Of a stretch of DNA of 64,000 bases, positions 25,677 through 33,752 are shown piece after piece. Position 1 is the first letter of the stretch. Every line of letters begins with the position of its first letter. The DNA lies in NCBI GenBank assembly GCA_050949165.1, contig JBMNFF010000009.1, positions 186,001 to 250,000 on the forward strand, given 5' to 3'. A program made the translations under genes and the position numbers. This stretch comes from DAIOXA01 sp050949165. GTDB lineage: Bacteria > Bacillota > Proteinivoracia > UBA4975. The notes below the pieces were generated by a model, which made no database searches, was not told the DNA's origin, and saw nothing but the letters and a program-made list of their open reading frames with translations.

Positions 25677-26300
25677 ATGCCTAAGGTGGCAGTTCACAAC
25701 ACAAAAGGCGAACAGGTAGGCGAGCTGGAACTCAGCCCAGCGATTTTTGCCGCTCCAGTCAATGAAGCAGCTGTCCACGAAGTGGTCGTAGCCTACCTGG
25801 CCAACCAACGGCGCGGGACGGCAGACACCAAGACCAGAGGGCTGGTCAGGGGTGGCGGCCGTAAGCCATGGCGCCAAAAGGGTACTGGCCGCGCCCGGCA
25901 CGGTTCCACCAGGTCTCCCATCTGGACCGGTGGCGGCACAGTTTTTGGTCCCCACCCCAGAGACTATACAACCCGGCTGCCCAAGAAGATCAAGCGGGCG
26001 GCCCTGAAATCTGCGCTGACATCCAAGTTCAACAATGATCAAATCATCGTCTTGGATCAGCTGACCATGGAAGCGCCTAAGACCAAGGAAATTCTCCAGA
26101 TCCTAAAGAATCTCAAGGTTGAGGGCAAAGCTGTCATTATCACAGCAGACTCCGCACCGGCAGTTTACAAGTCCGCCCGCAATATTCCCGGGGTCAGCAC
26201 CAGCATCGCCAACAATATCAACACCTATCAGGTGCTCAACGGCGGCTCTATTATCCTGACCAAGGATGCTGTTGCCAAGATTGAGGAGGTGTTTGCATAA
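25677..26300 (+). CDS. rplD: 50S ribosomal protein L4
   Basis: 207 aa. The extended exit-tunnel loop is visible (RGGGRKPWRQKGTGRARHGS). L4 lines the nascent-chain tunnel and in some bacteria represses the S10 operon. Its stop TAA shares a base with the rplW start (TAATG). Confidence 0.97.
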   Translation: MPKVAVHNTKGEQVGELELSPAIFAAPVNEAAVHEVVVAYLANQRRGTADTKTRGLVRGGGRKPWRQKGTGRARHGSTRSPIWTGGGTVFGPHPRDYTTRLPKKIKRAALKSALTSKFNNDQIIVLDQLTMEAPKTKEILQILKNLKVEGKAVIITADSAPAVYKSARNIPGVSTSIANNINTYQVLNGGSIILTKDAVAKIEEVFA

Positions 26301-26584
26301 TGCGCGACGCCCGTGACATAATTATCAGACCCCTTATCACAGAGAAGACCAACGACCTCATGGCCGATCGGAAATATACCTTTGTCGTCAGAAGGGATGC
26401 AAACAAAATTGAGATTGCCCATGCTGTAGAAAAGCTGTTTAAGGTCAAAGTCGAATCGGTCAACACGGTCAATATGCGGGGTAAGCTCAAGCGGATGGGA
26501 GTCCATCAAGGTTACCGTCCCAGCTGGAAGAAGGCTGTCGTCAAACTGACAGCCGGTTCCAAGCCCATCGAAATTTTTGAATAG
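26300..26584 (+). CDS. rplW: 50S ribosomal protein L23
   Basis: 94 aa, starting MRDARDIIIRPLITEKT. L23 sits at the tunnel exit and docks trigger factor and SRP. The start overlaps the rplD stop by one base, so translation is coupled. Confidence 0.97.
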   Translation: MRDARDIIIRPLITEKTNDLMADRKYTFVVRRDANKIEIAHAVEKLFKVKVESVNTVNMRGKLKRMGVHQGYRPSWKKAVVKLTAGSKPIEIFE

Positions 26585-26609
26585 AACTCTGCTCCAAGGA
26601 GGGTGAGTC

Positions 26610-27440
26610 ATGGCTATTAAATCCTTTAGACCTACCTCCCCCGGCAAACGGTTTGCAACGGTTTTGACCTTTGAAGAAATAACTAAAACCGAGCCCGAGA
26701 AGTCCCTGCTGGCCCCGCTGAAGAAGCATTCCGGGCGCAACAATCAGGGCCGGCTGACCGTTCGTCACCGTGGTGGTGGTCATAAGCGCAAGTACAGAAT
26801 CATCGATTTTCGCAGGACCAAAGATGGCGTTCCCGCCAAGGTAGCTGCCATCGAATACGATCCCAACCGTTCCGCCAACATTGCCCTGCTCCACTATGCC
26901 GACGGCGAGAAAAGATATATCCTGGCTCCCAATGAGCTCCAGGTAGGTGCTGTGGTCTATTCGGGACCTGCAGCCGATATCAAGGTGGGCAATTGCCTGC
27001 CCCTCAGGAATATCCCCTTGGGTACCGTCATCCACAATGTGGAGCTGAAACCCGGCAAGGGTGGCCAGTTGGTCCGCTCTGCCGGCGCCGGCGCCCAACT
27101 CAAGGCCAAGGAAGGCAATTACGCCCATGTCGAGCTGCCTTCAGGCGAAGTCCGCCTCATTCATTTGGACTGCCGCGCCACCATTGGCCAGGTTGGCAAT
27201 TTGGATCATCAGAACATTACCATCGGTAAGGCTGGCCGCTCGCGCTGGCTGGGTAAAAGGCCTGCCGTTCGCGGTGTCGTCATGAACCCCGCCGATCACC
27301 CCCATGGCGGCGGCGAGGGCAAGGCACCCATTGGAAAACCCGCTCCTGTAACCCCGTGGGGTAAACCAACCCTGGGTTATCGGACCCGGAAGAAGCGGAA
27401 CAAGTCCAATCAATATATCGTAAGGCGCCGTAAAGGCTAG
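26610..27440 (+). CDS. rplB: 50S ribosomal protein L2
   Basis: 276 aa, starting MAIKSFRPTSPGKR. The C-terminal HPHGGGEGK loop, with the conserved His near the peptidyl-transferase centre, is present. AAGGAGGGTG precedes the ATG. Confidence 0.98.
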   Translation: MAIKSFRPTSPGKRFATVLTFEEITKTEPEKSLLAPLKKHSGRNNQGRLTVRHRGGGHKRKYRIIDFRRTKDGVPAKVAAIEYDPNRSANIALLHYADGEKRYILAPNELQVGAVVYSGPAADIKVGNCLPLRNIPLGTVIHNVELKPGKGGQLVRSAGAGAQLKAKEGNYAHVELPSGEVRLIHLDCRATIGQVGNLDHQNITIGKAGRSRWLGKRPAVRGVVMNPADHPHGGGEGKAPIGKPAPVTPWGKPTLGYRTRKKRNKSNQYIVRRRKG

Positions 27441-27466
27441 ATACCCAAAGGAGGGAAGGATGCCAA

Positions 27467-27751
27467 ATGGGTAGATCTCTGAAAAAAGGTCCTTTTTGTG
27501 ACGAAAGCTTGTTAAAGAAGATCGAGAAGATGAACGAAAAGGGCGAAAAGCGGGTCATCAAGACCTGGTCTCGCCGTTCCACCATTTTCCCGGAATTTGT
27601 CGGCCATACGTTGGCTGTATATGACGGTCGCAAGCACGTGCCGGTTTATATCAGCGAAGAGATGGTAGGGCATAAACTGGGTGAATTTGCTCCCACCCGC
27701 ACCTTCAAGGGCCACGGTGCCCACACCGAGCGCTCAACAGCCTTGAAATAG
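27467..27751 (+). CDS. rpsS: 30S ribosomal protein S19
   Basis: 94 aa, starting MGRSLKKGPFCDESLLKK, a family hallmark, with the GHKLGEFAPTRTFKGH end. S19 forms the head complex with S13 that contacts the A-site finger. Confidence 0.97.
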   Translation: MGRSLKKGPFCDESLLKKIEKMNEKGEKRVIKTWSRRSTIFPEFVGHTLAVYDGRKHVPVYISEEMVGHKLGEFAPTRTFKGHGAHTERSTALK

Positions 27752-27772
27752 GCCCTAGAGAGGAGGATAATA

Positions 27773-28120
27773 ATGGAAGTAAAAGCAAGTGCGCGTTATG
27801 TTCGCATCGCACCCCGTAAAGTCCGCATAGTCGTTGACCTCGTTCGGGGCAAAGCTGTGGGCGAAGCGCTGGCCATCCTCAGAAACACTCCCAAGGCTGC
27901 ATCTCCTCTGGTGGAGAAGGTTCTCAAGTCGGCTGTGGCCAACGCAGAACACAATTACGAGTTAAGTGCAGAAGACCTCTATGTGTCCAAGGCCTTCGTA
28001 GACCAAGGTCCCACCCTGAAAAGGTATCGGCCTCGGGCCCGGGGCATGGCCAATAGAATTCTCAAGAAGACCAGCCATATCACCCTGATGGTGGCGGAAA
28101 AGCAGAGGAGGGATAGTTAG
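27773..28120 (+). CDS. rplV: 50S ribosomal protein L22
   Basis: 115 aa. The ARYVRIAPRKVRIVVDLVRGK start and the beta-hairpin region (KRYRPRARGMANRI) that lines the exit tunnel and influences macrolide binding are intact. The stop TAG shares its G with the GTG start of rpsC. Confidence 0.97.
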   Translation: MEVKASARYVRIAPRKVRIVVDLVRGKAVGEALAILRNTPKAASPLVEKVLKSAVANAEHNYELSAEDLYVSKAFVDQGPTLKRYRPRARGMANRILKKTSHITLMVAEKQRRDS

Positions 28121-28788
28121 TGGGACAAAAGGTTAATCCCATCGGCCTGCGCGTTGGCATCATCCGGGATTGGGAGGCCAAATGGTATGCTGAGCGCAAG
28201 GATTTCGTCGATACCCTGCATGAGGATCTCAAGGTCCGCGATTTTATCCGCGAACAGCTGCCCAACTCGGGAATATCTAAAATCGAGATCGAGCGTGCAG
28301 CCAACCGCATGCGGGTTTCAATTCATACGGCAAAGCCGGGTGTGGTCATCGGACGCGGCGGCGCAGGAATCGAAAAGTTGCGCAAGCAACTCGACCAACT
28401 CACCGGTAAGCAGACCCATATCAATATCATCGAAATAAGAGTGCCGGAACTGGACGCCCAATTGGTGGCGGAATCCATCGCCGCCCAGCTGGAAAAGCGC
28501 ATAGCCTTCAGAAGGGCTATGAAGCAGGCCATGGGCAGAACCATGCGCGTCGGCGCCAAGGGTATCCGGGTCATGGTCAGCGGTCGCCTGGGCGGCGCCG
28601 AGATGTCCAGGACAGAGTGGTACACCGATGGGACGGTTCCGCTCCACACCCTGCGGGCTGACATCGACTTTGGGTTCGCCGAAGCCAAGACTACCTACGG
28701 CCAGATCGGCGTCAAGGTCTGGATTTATAAAGGAGAAGTACTGCCCGCACCGAAGAAGGCAAAGGGCACTGGGGAAGGAGGAGAATAG
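28120..28788 (+). CDS. rpsC: 30S ribosomal protein S3
   Basis: 222 aa from GTG (TAGTG overlap with rplV). It has the MGQKVNPIGLRVGIIRDW start, a KH domain (GVVIGRGGAGIEKLRK) and the C-terminal domain (ARRAM-like region reading FRRAMKQAM). S3 is part of the mRNA entry channel. Confidence 0.97.
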   Translation: MGQKVNPIGLRVGIIRDWEAKWYAERKDFVDTLHEDLKVRDFIREQLPNSGISKIEIERAANRMRVSIHTAKPGVVIGRGGAGIEKLRKQLDQLTGKQTHINIIEIRVPELDAQLVAESIAAQLEKRIAFRRAMKQAMGRTMRVGAKGIRVMVSGRLGGAEMSRTEWYTDGTVPLHTLRADIDFGFAEAKTTYGQIGVKVWIYKGEVLPAPKKAKGTGEGGE

Positions 28789-28790
28789 CG

Positions 28791-29219
28791 ATGTTGATCC
28801 CCAAGCGCGTGAAATTTCGTCGCCCTCATCGAGGGGGTATTAAGGGCAAGGCTCAACGGGGTACCGAAGTCATTTACGGCGAATACGGACTTATGGCTTT
28901 AGAGCCCAGCTGGATCACCAACCAACAGATTGAAGCCGCCCGTATTGCCATGACCAGGTACATCAAAAGGGGCGGCAAGGTCTGGATTAAAATCTTCCCC
29001 CACAAGCCCATTACCGCAAAGCCTGCCGAAACCCGGATGGGCAGCGGAAAAGGTTCTCCTGAAAAATGGGTGGCCATCGTCAAGCCAGGCCGGGTCATGT
29101 TCGAGCTGGCCGGAGTTCCCGAGGAGGTTGCCCGGGAAGCCATGCGTCTGGCAGCGCATAAACTGCCCATCAAGACCAAGTTTGTAAAACGTTTCGAATT
29201 GGGTGGTGAAGACCAGTGA
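28791..29219 (+). CDS. rplP: 50S ribosomal protein L16
   Basis: 142 aa, starting MLIPKRVKFRRPHRGG. The GSGKGSPEKWVAIVKPG stretch is the conserved part near the A-site tRNA elbow. Two bases separate it from rpsC, and its stop overlaps the rpmC start (GTGA). Confidence 0.97.
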   Translation: MLIPKRVKFRRPHRGGIKGKAQRGTEVIYGEYGLMALEPSWITNQQIEAARIAMTRYIKRGGKVWIKIFPHKPITAKPAETRMGSGKGSPEKWVAIVKPGRVMFELAGVPEEVAREAMRLAAHKLPIKTKFVKRFELGGEDQ

Positions 29220-29419
29220 AAGCAAAGGAAATCCGCGAAATGAGCGCCGTTGAGCTTCAGCGCAGGTTGGATGAACTGAAAACCGAGCTTTTCAATCTGC
29301 GGTTCCAGCTTGCCACCGGTCAACTGGATAACCCCTTGCAGATTAAGCGGGTTCGCAAGGATATTGCCCGGGTCAAGACCATAATCCGGGAACGGGAACT
29401 TAATATCAACGTGCAATAG
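29216..29419 (+). CDS. rpmC: 50S ribosomal protein L29
   Basis: 67 aa from GTG 29216, overlapping the rplP stop. A small two-helix protein with the LKTELFNLRFQLATGQLDNP and IKRVRKDIARVKTI motifs, placed beside L23 at the tunnel exit. Confidence 0.95.
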   Translation: MKAKEIREMSAVELQRRLDELKTELFNLRFQLATGQLDNPLQIKRVRKDIARVKTIIRERELNINVQ

Positions 29420-29441
29420 GTTCGGAAAGGAGGATGGGCCA

Positions 29442-29699
29442 ATGACCGAACGTGGAAACCGCAAAGTCCGGATTGGCAAGGTCGTCAGCAATAAGATGGA
29501 TAAGACCATCGTCGTGGCTGTGGAGGAGCACCTCCGTCATCCCGTCTATGGCAAGACCATCAAGCGGACCAACAAGTTTAAAGCCCATGATGAAAATAAC
29601 CAGTGCAATATCGGCGATATCGTCGAGATAATGGAAACCAGACCCCTGAGCCGCGACAAGCGCTGGCGTCTGGTGGAAATACTGCAAAAAGTCCAATAG
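29442..29699 (+). CDS. rpsQ: 30S ribosomal protein S17
   Basis: 85 aa OB-fold primary rRNA-binding protein, with RKVRIGKVVSNKMDKTIVV and HPVYGK. GAAAGGAGG precedes the ATG. Usual length and position between rpmC and rplN. Confidence 0.96.
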   Translation: MTERGNRKVRIGKVVSNKMDKTIVVAVEEHLRHPVYGKTIKRTNKFKAHDENNQCNIGDIVEIMETRPLSRDKRWRLVEILQKVQ

Positions 29700-29727
29700 T
29701 CTTATGCGCTGAAAGGAGGGGCATGCT

Positions 29728-30096
29728 GTGATTCAGCAGCAATCGTTGTTGAATGTGGCCGATAACTCGGGTGCCAAGAAGATCATGTGCATTCGTGTCC
29801 TCGGCGGCTCCAAACGCTATGCAGGCAACATTGGCGACATTATCGTCGCATCAGTAAAAGAAGCAACACCCGGCGGGGTTGTCAAGAAAGGTGATGTGGT
29901 CAAGGCTGTCATCGTTCGCACCAAGTCTGGGCTCCACCGCAAAGACGGATCCCATATTCGCTTTGACGATAACGCCGCTGTTATTATCAACGAGGCAAAG
30001 AACCCCAGGGGCACTCGTATCTTCGGGCCTGTCAGCCGCGAACTGCGGGAGCGGGACTTTATGAAAATCGTCTCCCTGGCGCCCGAAGTCCTGTAG
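29728..30096 (+). CDS. rplN: 50S ribosomal protein L14
   Basis: 122 aa from GTG behind AAAGGAGGGG, with the family start IQQQSLLNVADNSGAK and the KKGDVVKAVIVR core. L14 lies at the subunit interface and is the docking site of the silencing factor RsfS. Confidence 0.97.
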   Translation: MIQQQSLLNVADNSGAKKIMCIRVLGGSKRYAGNIGDIIVASVKEATPGGVVKKGDVVKAVIVRTKSGLHRKDGSHIRFDDNAAVIINEAKNPRGTRIFGPVSRELRERDFMKIVSLAPEVL

Positions 30097-30118
30097 CCTG
30101 TGAAGGAGGTGGATGACA

Positions 30119-30439
30119 GTGGCCAAAGTTCACGTCAAAAAAGGAGATAGGGTCCATATCCTGTCCGGAAAGGATAAGGACAAGACAGGAAAGGTATTGG
30201 AAGTACTGCCCCGTTCCGGCAAGGTCATAGTTGAAGGGGTAAATATAGTTAAGAAGCACCAAAGGCCTACCCGCGATAATCCCCAGGGCGGCATCATCGA
30301 GAAGGAAGCCCCCATCTACAGTGCCAAGGTGATGCTGGTATGTCCCCGCTGCAGAAAACCGGCCCGGGTTGGTCATAAGATTTTGTCCGACGGCCAGAAG
30401 GTGCGTTTCTGCAAAAAATGCGGCGAGGTCACTGAATAA
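30119..30439 (+). CDS. rplX: 50S ribosomal protein L24
   Basis: 106 aa, KOW-domain assembly initiator (VKKGDRVHILSGKDKDKTGKV). Four Cys near the C-terminus (CPRC, CKKC) could bind zinc, an addition found in some L24. GTG 30119 is 9 bases from GGAGG and gives MAKVHVKKGD; ATG 30113, two codons earlier, is only 3 bases from it. Confidence 0.96.
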   Translation: MAKVHVKKGDRVHILSGKDKDKTGKVLEVLPRSGKVIVEGVNIVKKHQRPTRDNPQGGIIEKEAPIYSAKVMLVCPRCRKPARVGHKILSDGQKVRFCKKCGEVTE

Positions 30440-30467
30440 CTGACCCAAGCGGAAGGGAGGTCACACC

Positions 30468-31007
30468 ATGTCAAGATTGGAAGAACACTATAAGCGGGAG
30501 ATCGTCCCCGCTCTGATGAATAAATTCAAGTACTCCAGCATCATGGAAGTGCCCAAAATCGAAAAGGTCGTCGTCAACATGGGCGTCGGTGATGCCAAAG
30601 AAAACCCCAAGTTTTTGGAAAACGCCGTAGAAGAGTTGGCCCTGATTACCGGACAAAAGCCTGTGATCACCAAGGCGAGAAAGGCCATCGCCGGCTTTAA
30701 GATTCGCGCCGGCATGCCCATCGGCACCATGGTCACCCTCAGGGGTGAGCGCATGTACCACTTCCTGGATCGCCTCTTAAATATCGCTCTCCCCCGGGTG
30801 CGGGACTTCCGCGGCGTTTCCCCCAAGGCCTTCGACGGCCGCGGTAACTACACCCTGGGACTCCGGGAACAGCTTATTTTTCCGGAAATTAATTACGATA
30901 AAGTTGAGAAAGTTCGCGGCATGGACGTCGTAATCGTTACCACCGCCAAGACAGACGAGGAAGGCCGGGAACTGCTCAAAGGTTTCGGTGTCCCCTTCAG
31001 GCAATAA
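30468..31007 (+). CDS. rplE: 50S ribosomal protein L5
   Basis: 179 aa. It carries 5S rRNA to the large subunit with L18 and bridges to S13. Conserved parts: KIEKVVVNMGVGDA, ITGQKPVITKARKAIAGFKIR, and the EQLIFPEI strand. Normal length. Confidence 0.97.
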   Translation: MSRLEEHYKREIVPALMNKFKYSSIMEVPKIEKVVVNMGVGDAKENPKFLENAVEELALITGQKPVITKARKAIAGFKIRAGMPIGTMVTLRGERMYHFLDRLLNIALPRVRDFRGVSPKAFDGRGNYTLGLREQLIFPEINYDKVEKVRGMDVVIVTTAKTDEEGRELLKGFGVPFRQ

Positions 31008-31031
31008 ATCCTACGAGGAGGGTAATGACGG

Positions 31032-31217
31032 GTGGCAAAAAAATCTATGATTGCCAAGCAGAAACGGCAACCCAAATTCAGCGTTCAGGCTTATAACCGC
31101 TGCAAGATTTGCGGACGTCCCCATGCATATATGCGCAAGTTTGGCATGTGCCGTATCTGCTTCCGCAACTTGGCCCACAAAGGCCAGATCCCTGGCGTCA
31201 GAAAAGCCAGCTGGTAG
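31032..31217 (+). CDS. rpsN: 30S ribosomal protein S14, zinc-binding type (type Z)
   Basis: 61 aa from GTG behind GAGGAGGG. The short form with two Cys pairs (CKIC, CRIC) that bind zinc, and the KKSMIAKQKR start. Zinc-free paralogues induced by Zur exist in other Bacillota; none is seen here. Confidence 0.96.
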   Translation: MAKKSMIAKQKRQPKFSVQAYNRCKICGRPHAYMRKFGMCRICFRNLAHKGQIPGVRKASW

Positions 31218-31241
31218 CGTTAGGAAAGGAGGTCCATCCAG

Positions 31242-31640
31242 ATGACTATGACAGACCCGATTGCCGACATGCTGACTAGAATCAGGAACGCCAATACGGC
31301 CCTGCACAGCAGCGTGGAAGTCCCGGCATCAAAGATAAAAATCGCATTGGCCGAAACCCTCAAAGAAGAAGGTTTTATCGAAGACTTTGAGGTAATTCAG
31401 GACAATAAACAGGGCATTATCAGAATCAAGCTGCGCTATGAAAACGGCAAGCGCAGGATTATCACAGGAATCAAACGAATCAGCAAGCCCGGACTCAGGG
31501 TTTATGCCAAGAAGGACGAGATTCCCAGGGTATTGGGCGGTCTGGGCGTTGCCATCATCTCCACCTCTCAGGGAGTCATGGTGGACAGAAAGGCCCGCGC
31601 TGCCGGATTGGGCGGCGAAGTCCTGTGCTACGTTTGGTAA
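31242..31640 (+). CDS. rpsH: 30S ribosomal protein S8
   Basis: 132 aa, with MTDPIADMLTRIRNAN at the start (ATG 31242; ATG 31248 is an in-frame alternative two codons later) and the STSQGVMVDRKARAAGLGGEVLCYVW end. S8 binds helix 21 of 16S rRNA and represses the spc operon in E. coli. Confidence 0.97.
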   Translation: MTMTDPIADMLTRIRNANTALHSSVEVPASKIKIALAETLKEEGFIEDFEVIQDNKQGIIRIKLRYENGKRRIITGIKRISKPGLRVYAKKDEIPRVLGGLGVAIISTSQGVMVDRKARAAGLGGEVLCYVW

Positions 31641-31662
31641 CCATCGCAACGGAGGTGTAGTA

Positions 31663-32202
31663 ATGTCCAGGATTGGCAAAAAGCCGGTGGAGTTGCCTGC
31701 CGGCGTGCAAGTTTCTGTATCCGATGCCAACATCGTCACCGTAAAAGGTCCCTTGGGTCAACTGGAACAGCAGATGCCCCGGGATATTCAGATCAGCATC
31801 GAAGATAACCAGGCGTTGGTCACCAGGCCCTCAGACGAAAAGCACCATCGCGCTCTGCACGGGTTAACCCGCAGCCTCTTGGCCAATATGGTGGAGGGAG
31901 TCACCAAGGGCTATGTCCGCAATTTGGAGCTGGTGGGCGTAGGTTACCGTGCCGCTTTGCAGGGAAAAGACCTGAGCCTGACGGTGGGGTACTCCCATCC
32001 CGTTGTAATCAAGGCTCCCCAGGGCATTGAGTTCGAAGTCCCTGCTCCCAACAAGATTAGCGTCAAGGGAATCGATAAGCAGGCGGTAGGCCAGATCGCA
32101 GCAGAAATCCGTGCCGTCCGCAAGCCCGAGCCGTACCTCGGCAAGGGAATAAAATACGAAGGCGAACAGATCCGGCGCAAAGTCGGCAAAGCCGGTAAAT
32201 AA
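31663..32202 (+). CDS. rplF: 50S ribosomal protein L6
   Basis: 179 aa from ATG 31663 behind ACGGAGGTG. Two tandem alpha/beta domains, with the conserved EPYLGKGIKYEGEQIRRKVGK end that contacts the sarcin-ricin loop region. The frame is open far upstream within rpsH, but nothing there resembles L6. Confidence 0.97.
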   Translation: MSRIGKKPVELPAGVQVSVSDANIVTVKGPLGQLEQQMPRDIQISIEDNQALVTRPSDEKHHRALHGLTRSLLANMVEGVTKGYVRNLELVGVGYRAALQGKDLSLTVGYSHPVVIKAPQGIEFEVPAPNKISVKGIDKQAVGQIAAEIRAVRKPEPYLGKGIKYEGEQIRRKVGKAGK

Positions 32203-32224
32203 GCGCTGAAAGGAGTGAGCCCGG

Positions 32225-32584
32225 TTGGGTCGCAAAATTAATCCGCGTAAGCAAAGACATATGCGGGTACGTAAAAAAGTATTCGGCACCTCAGAGCGTC
32301 CCCGTCTCAATGTCTTCCGCAGCGCTAACCATATCTATGCACAGCTCATAGACGATACCAATAACCATACCTTGACCTCTGCTTCAACCTTGGATGAGGC
32401 AGTGAAGGCGGAAGTCAGTTACGGCGGCAACAAAGAAGCTGCTAGGGTTGTCGGCCGCGTGCTGGCAGAGAAAGCTAAAAAAGCCGGGATTTCTACAGTG
32501 GTATTCGACCGGGGAGGATTCATCTACCACGGACGAGTCAAAGAACTGGCCGAAGCAGCTCGCGAAGCCGGCCTGGAATTCTAG
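32225..32584 (+). CDS. rplR: 50S ribosomal protein L18
   Basis: 119 aa from TTG behind AAAGGAGTGA. 5S rRNA-binding protein with RPRLNVFRSANHIYAQLID and VVFDRGGFIYHGRVKELAEAAREAGLEF, typical in length and place. Confidence 0.97.
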   Translation: MGRKINPRKQRHMRVRKKVFGTSERPRLNVFRSANHIYAQLIDDTNNHTLTSASTLDEAVKAEVSYGGNKEAARVVGRVLAEKAKKAGISTVVFDRGGFIYHGRVKELAEAAREAGLEF

Positions 32585-32601
32585 GCAAGGGAGGGAACAG
32601 C

Positions 32602-33105
32602 TTGAAGTCCAATATTGATGCAACAACTTCAGAACTGACCGAAAAGGTCGTCAGTATAAACAGGGTAGCCAAGGTTGTAAAGGGCGGTCGCCGTTTCAGC
32701 TTCAGTGCCCTGGTGGTTGTAGGTGACGGCAATGGCAAGGTCGGGACGGGATTCGGCAAGGCCAGCGAAGTCCCCGAAGCCATTCGCAAGGGCATCGAAG
32801 ACGCCAAAAAGAATATCGTTCAGGTTCCCGTGGTGGGTACCACCATTCCCCACGAAATCATTGGCAAGTTTGGCGCCGGCATCGTCCTGCTCAAACCTGC
32901 TTCAGAGGGTACCGGTGTCATTGCCGGGGGACCTGTCCGCGCCGTCTTAGAGGCCGCAGGCTATCGGGATATTCTCACCAAATCTCTGGGTTCCTCCAAC
33001 GCCATCAACATGGTAGGCGCAACCATGGCTGCCCTGAAGCAGCTTAGGACGGCTGAGGAAATCGCTCGCCTGCGGGGCAAGAGCGTCACAGAAATCCGGG
33101 GTTAA
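32602..33105 (+). CDS. rpsE: 30S ribosomal protein S5
   Basis: 167 aa from TTG. The double-stranded RNA-binding N-terminal domain (VVSINRVAKVVKGGRRFSFSALVVVGDG) and the GTGVIAGGPVRAVLEAAGYRD core are complete. S5 helps fidelity and mRNA unwinding; spectinomycin-contact loop residues look wild type. Confidence 0.97.
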   Translation: MKSNIDATTSELTEKVVSINRVAKVVKGGRRFSFSALVVVGDGNGKVGTGFGKASEVPEAIRKGIEDAKKNIVQVPVVGTTIPHEIIGKFGAGIVLLKPASEGTGVIAGGPVRAVLEAAGYRDILTKSLGSSNAINMVGATMAALKQLRTAEEIARLRGKSVTEIRG

Positions 33106-33114
33106 GGGGGGACT

Positions 33115-33297
33115 ATGATGGAAAAACAATTGCAAATAAAATTGGTGCGCAGCTCCATCGGCAGGCCCAAGGAACAGCGTTTGACCTTAAAGGCCCTGGG
33201 ATTCAGAAAGCTTAACCAAGTGGTCAGCAAGCCCGATAACCCCCAGGTCCGCGGCATGATCGCCAAAGTAGCCCACCTGGTCCAGGTTATTGAGTAA
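33115..33297 (+). CDS. rpmD: 50S ribosomal protein L30
   Basis: 60 aa, with LQIKLVRSSIGRPKEQRLTLKALG typical of the bacterial short form. The start is ATG 33115 or the adjacent ATG 33118. It ends 13 bases before the rplO start; the rplO ribosome site directly follows its stop. Confidence 0.95.
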   Translation: MMEKQLQIKLVRSSIGRPKEQRLTLKALGFRKLNQVVSKPDNPQVRGMIAKVAHLVQVIE

Positions 33298-33310
33298 GGA
33301 GGTGCAGACT

Positions 33311-33751
33311 GTGAAACTTCACGAGCTTAAACCCGCTCCTGGCGCTCGCAAGTCAGCCAAGCGCAAGGGCCTTGGTATTGGCAGCGGCCTGGGCAAGACA
33401 GCCGGCCGTGGCCAGAAGGGCCAGAATTCCCGCAGCGGCGGCGGCGTCCGGCCAGGCTTTGAAGGCGGCCAGATGCCCCTGCACCAGAGGATTCCCAAGC
33501 GCGGCTTTACCAGCAAATTCAAGAAGCATTTTGCCGAAGTCAATGTCGCTGATCTGAACAGATTCAGCGAAGGGACCAACGTCACCCCGGAACTGCTCCT
33601 GGAAGTCGGCATGGTTAAAAAGGTTCGGGACGGCGTGAAAATCCTCGGCAATGGCGAACTCAGTGTCAAACTGGCGGTGCGTGCCCATCGTTTCAGTAAA
33701 GGAGCCGAGGAAAAAATTAAAGCTGCCGGCGGCAGCGTCGAGGTGATATAA
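33311..33751 (+). CDS. rplO: 50S ribosomal protein L15
   Basis: 146 aa from GTG 33311, with AAGGAGGTG just upstream and the family start KLHELKPAPGARKSAKRKGLGIGSG. The Gly/Lys-rich N-terminal extension reaches into the 23S rRNA core. The stop is 1 base from secY. Confidence 0.96.
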   Translation: MKLHELKPAPGARKSAKRKGLGIGSGLGKTAGRGQKGQNSRSGGGVRPGFEGGQMPLHQRIPKRGFTSKFKKHFAEVNVADLNRFSEGTNVTPELLLEVGMVKKVRDGVKILGNGELSVKLAVRAHRFSKGAEEKIKAAGGSVEVI

Positions 33752-33752
33752 T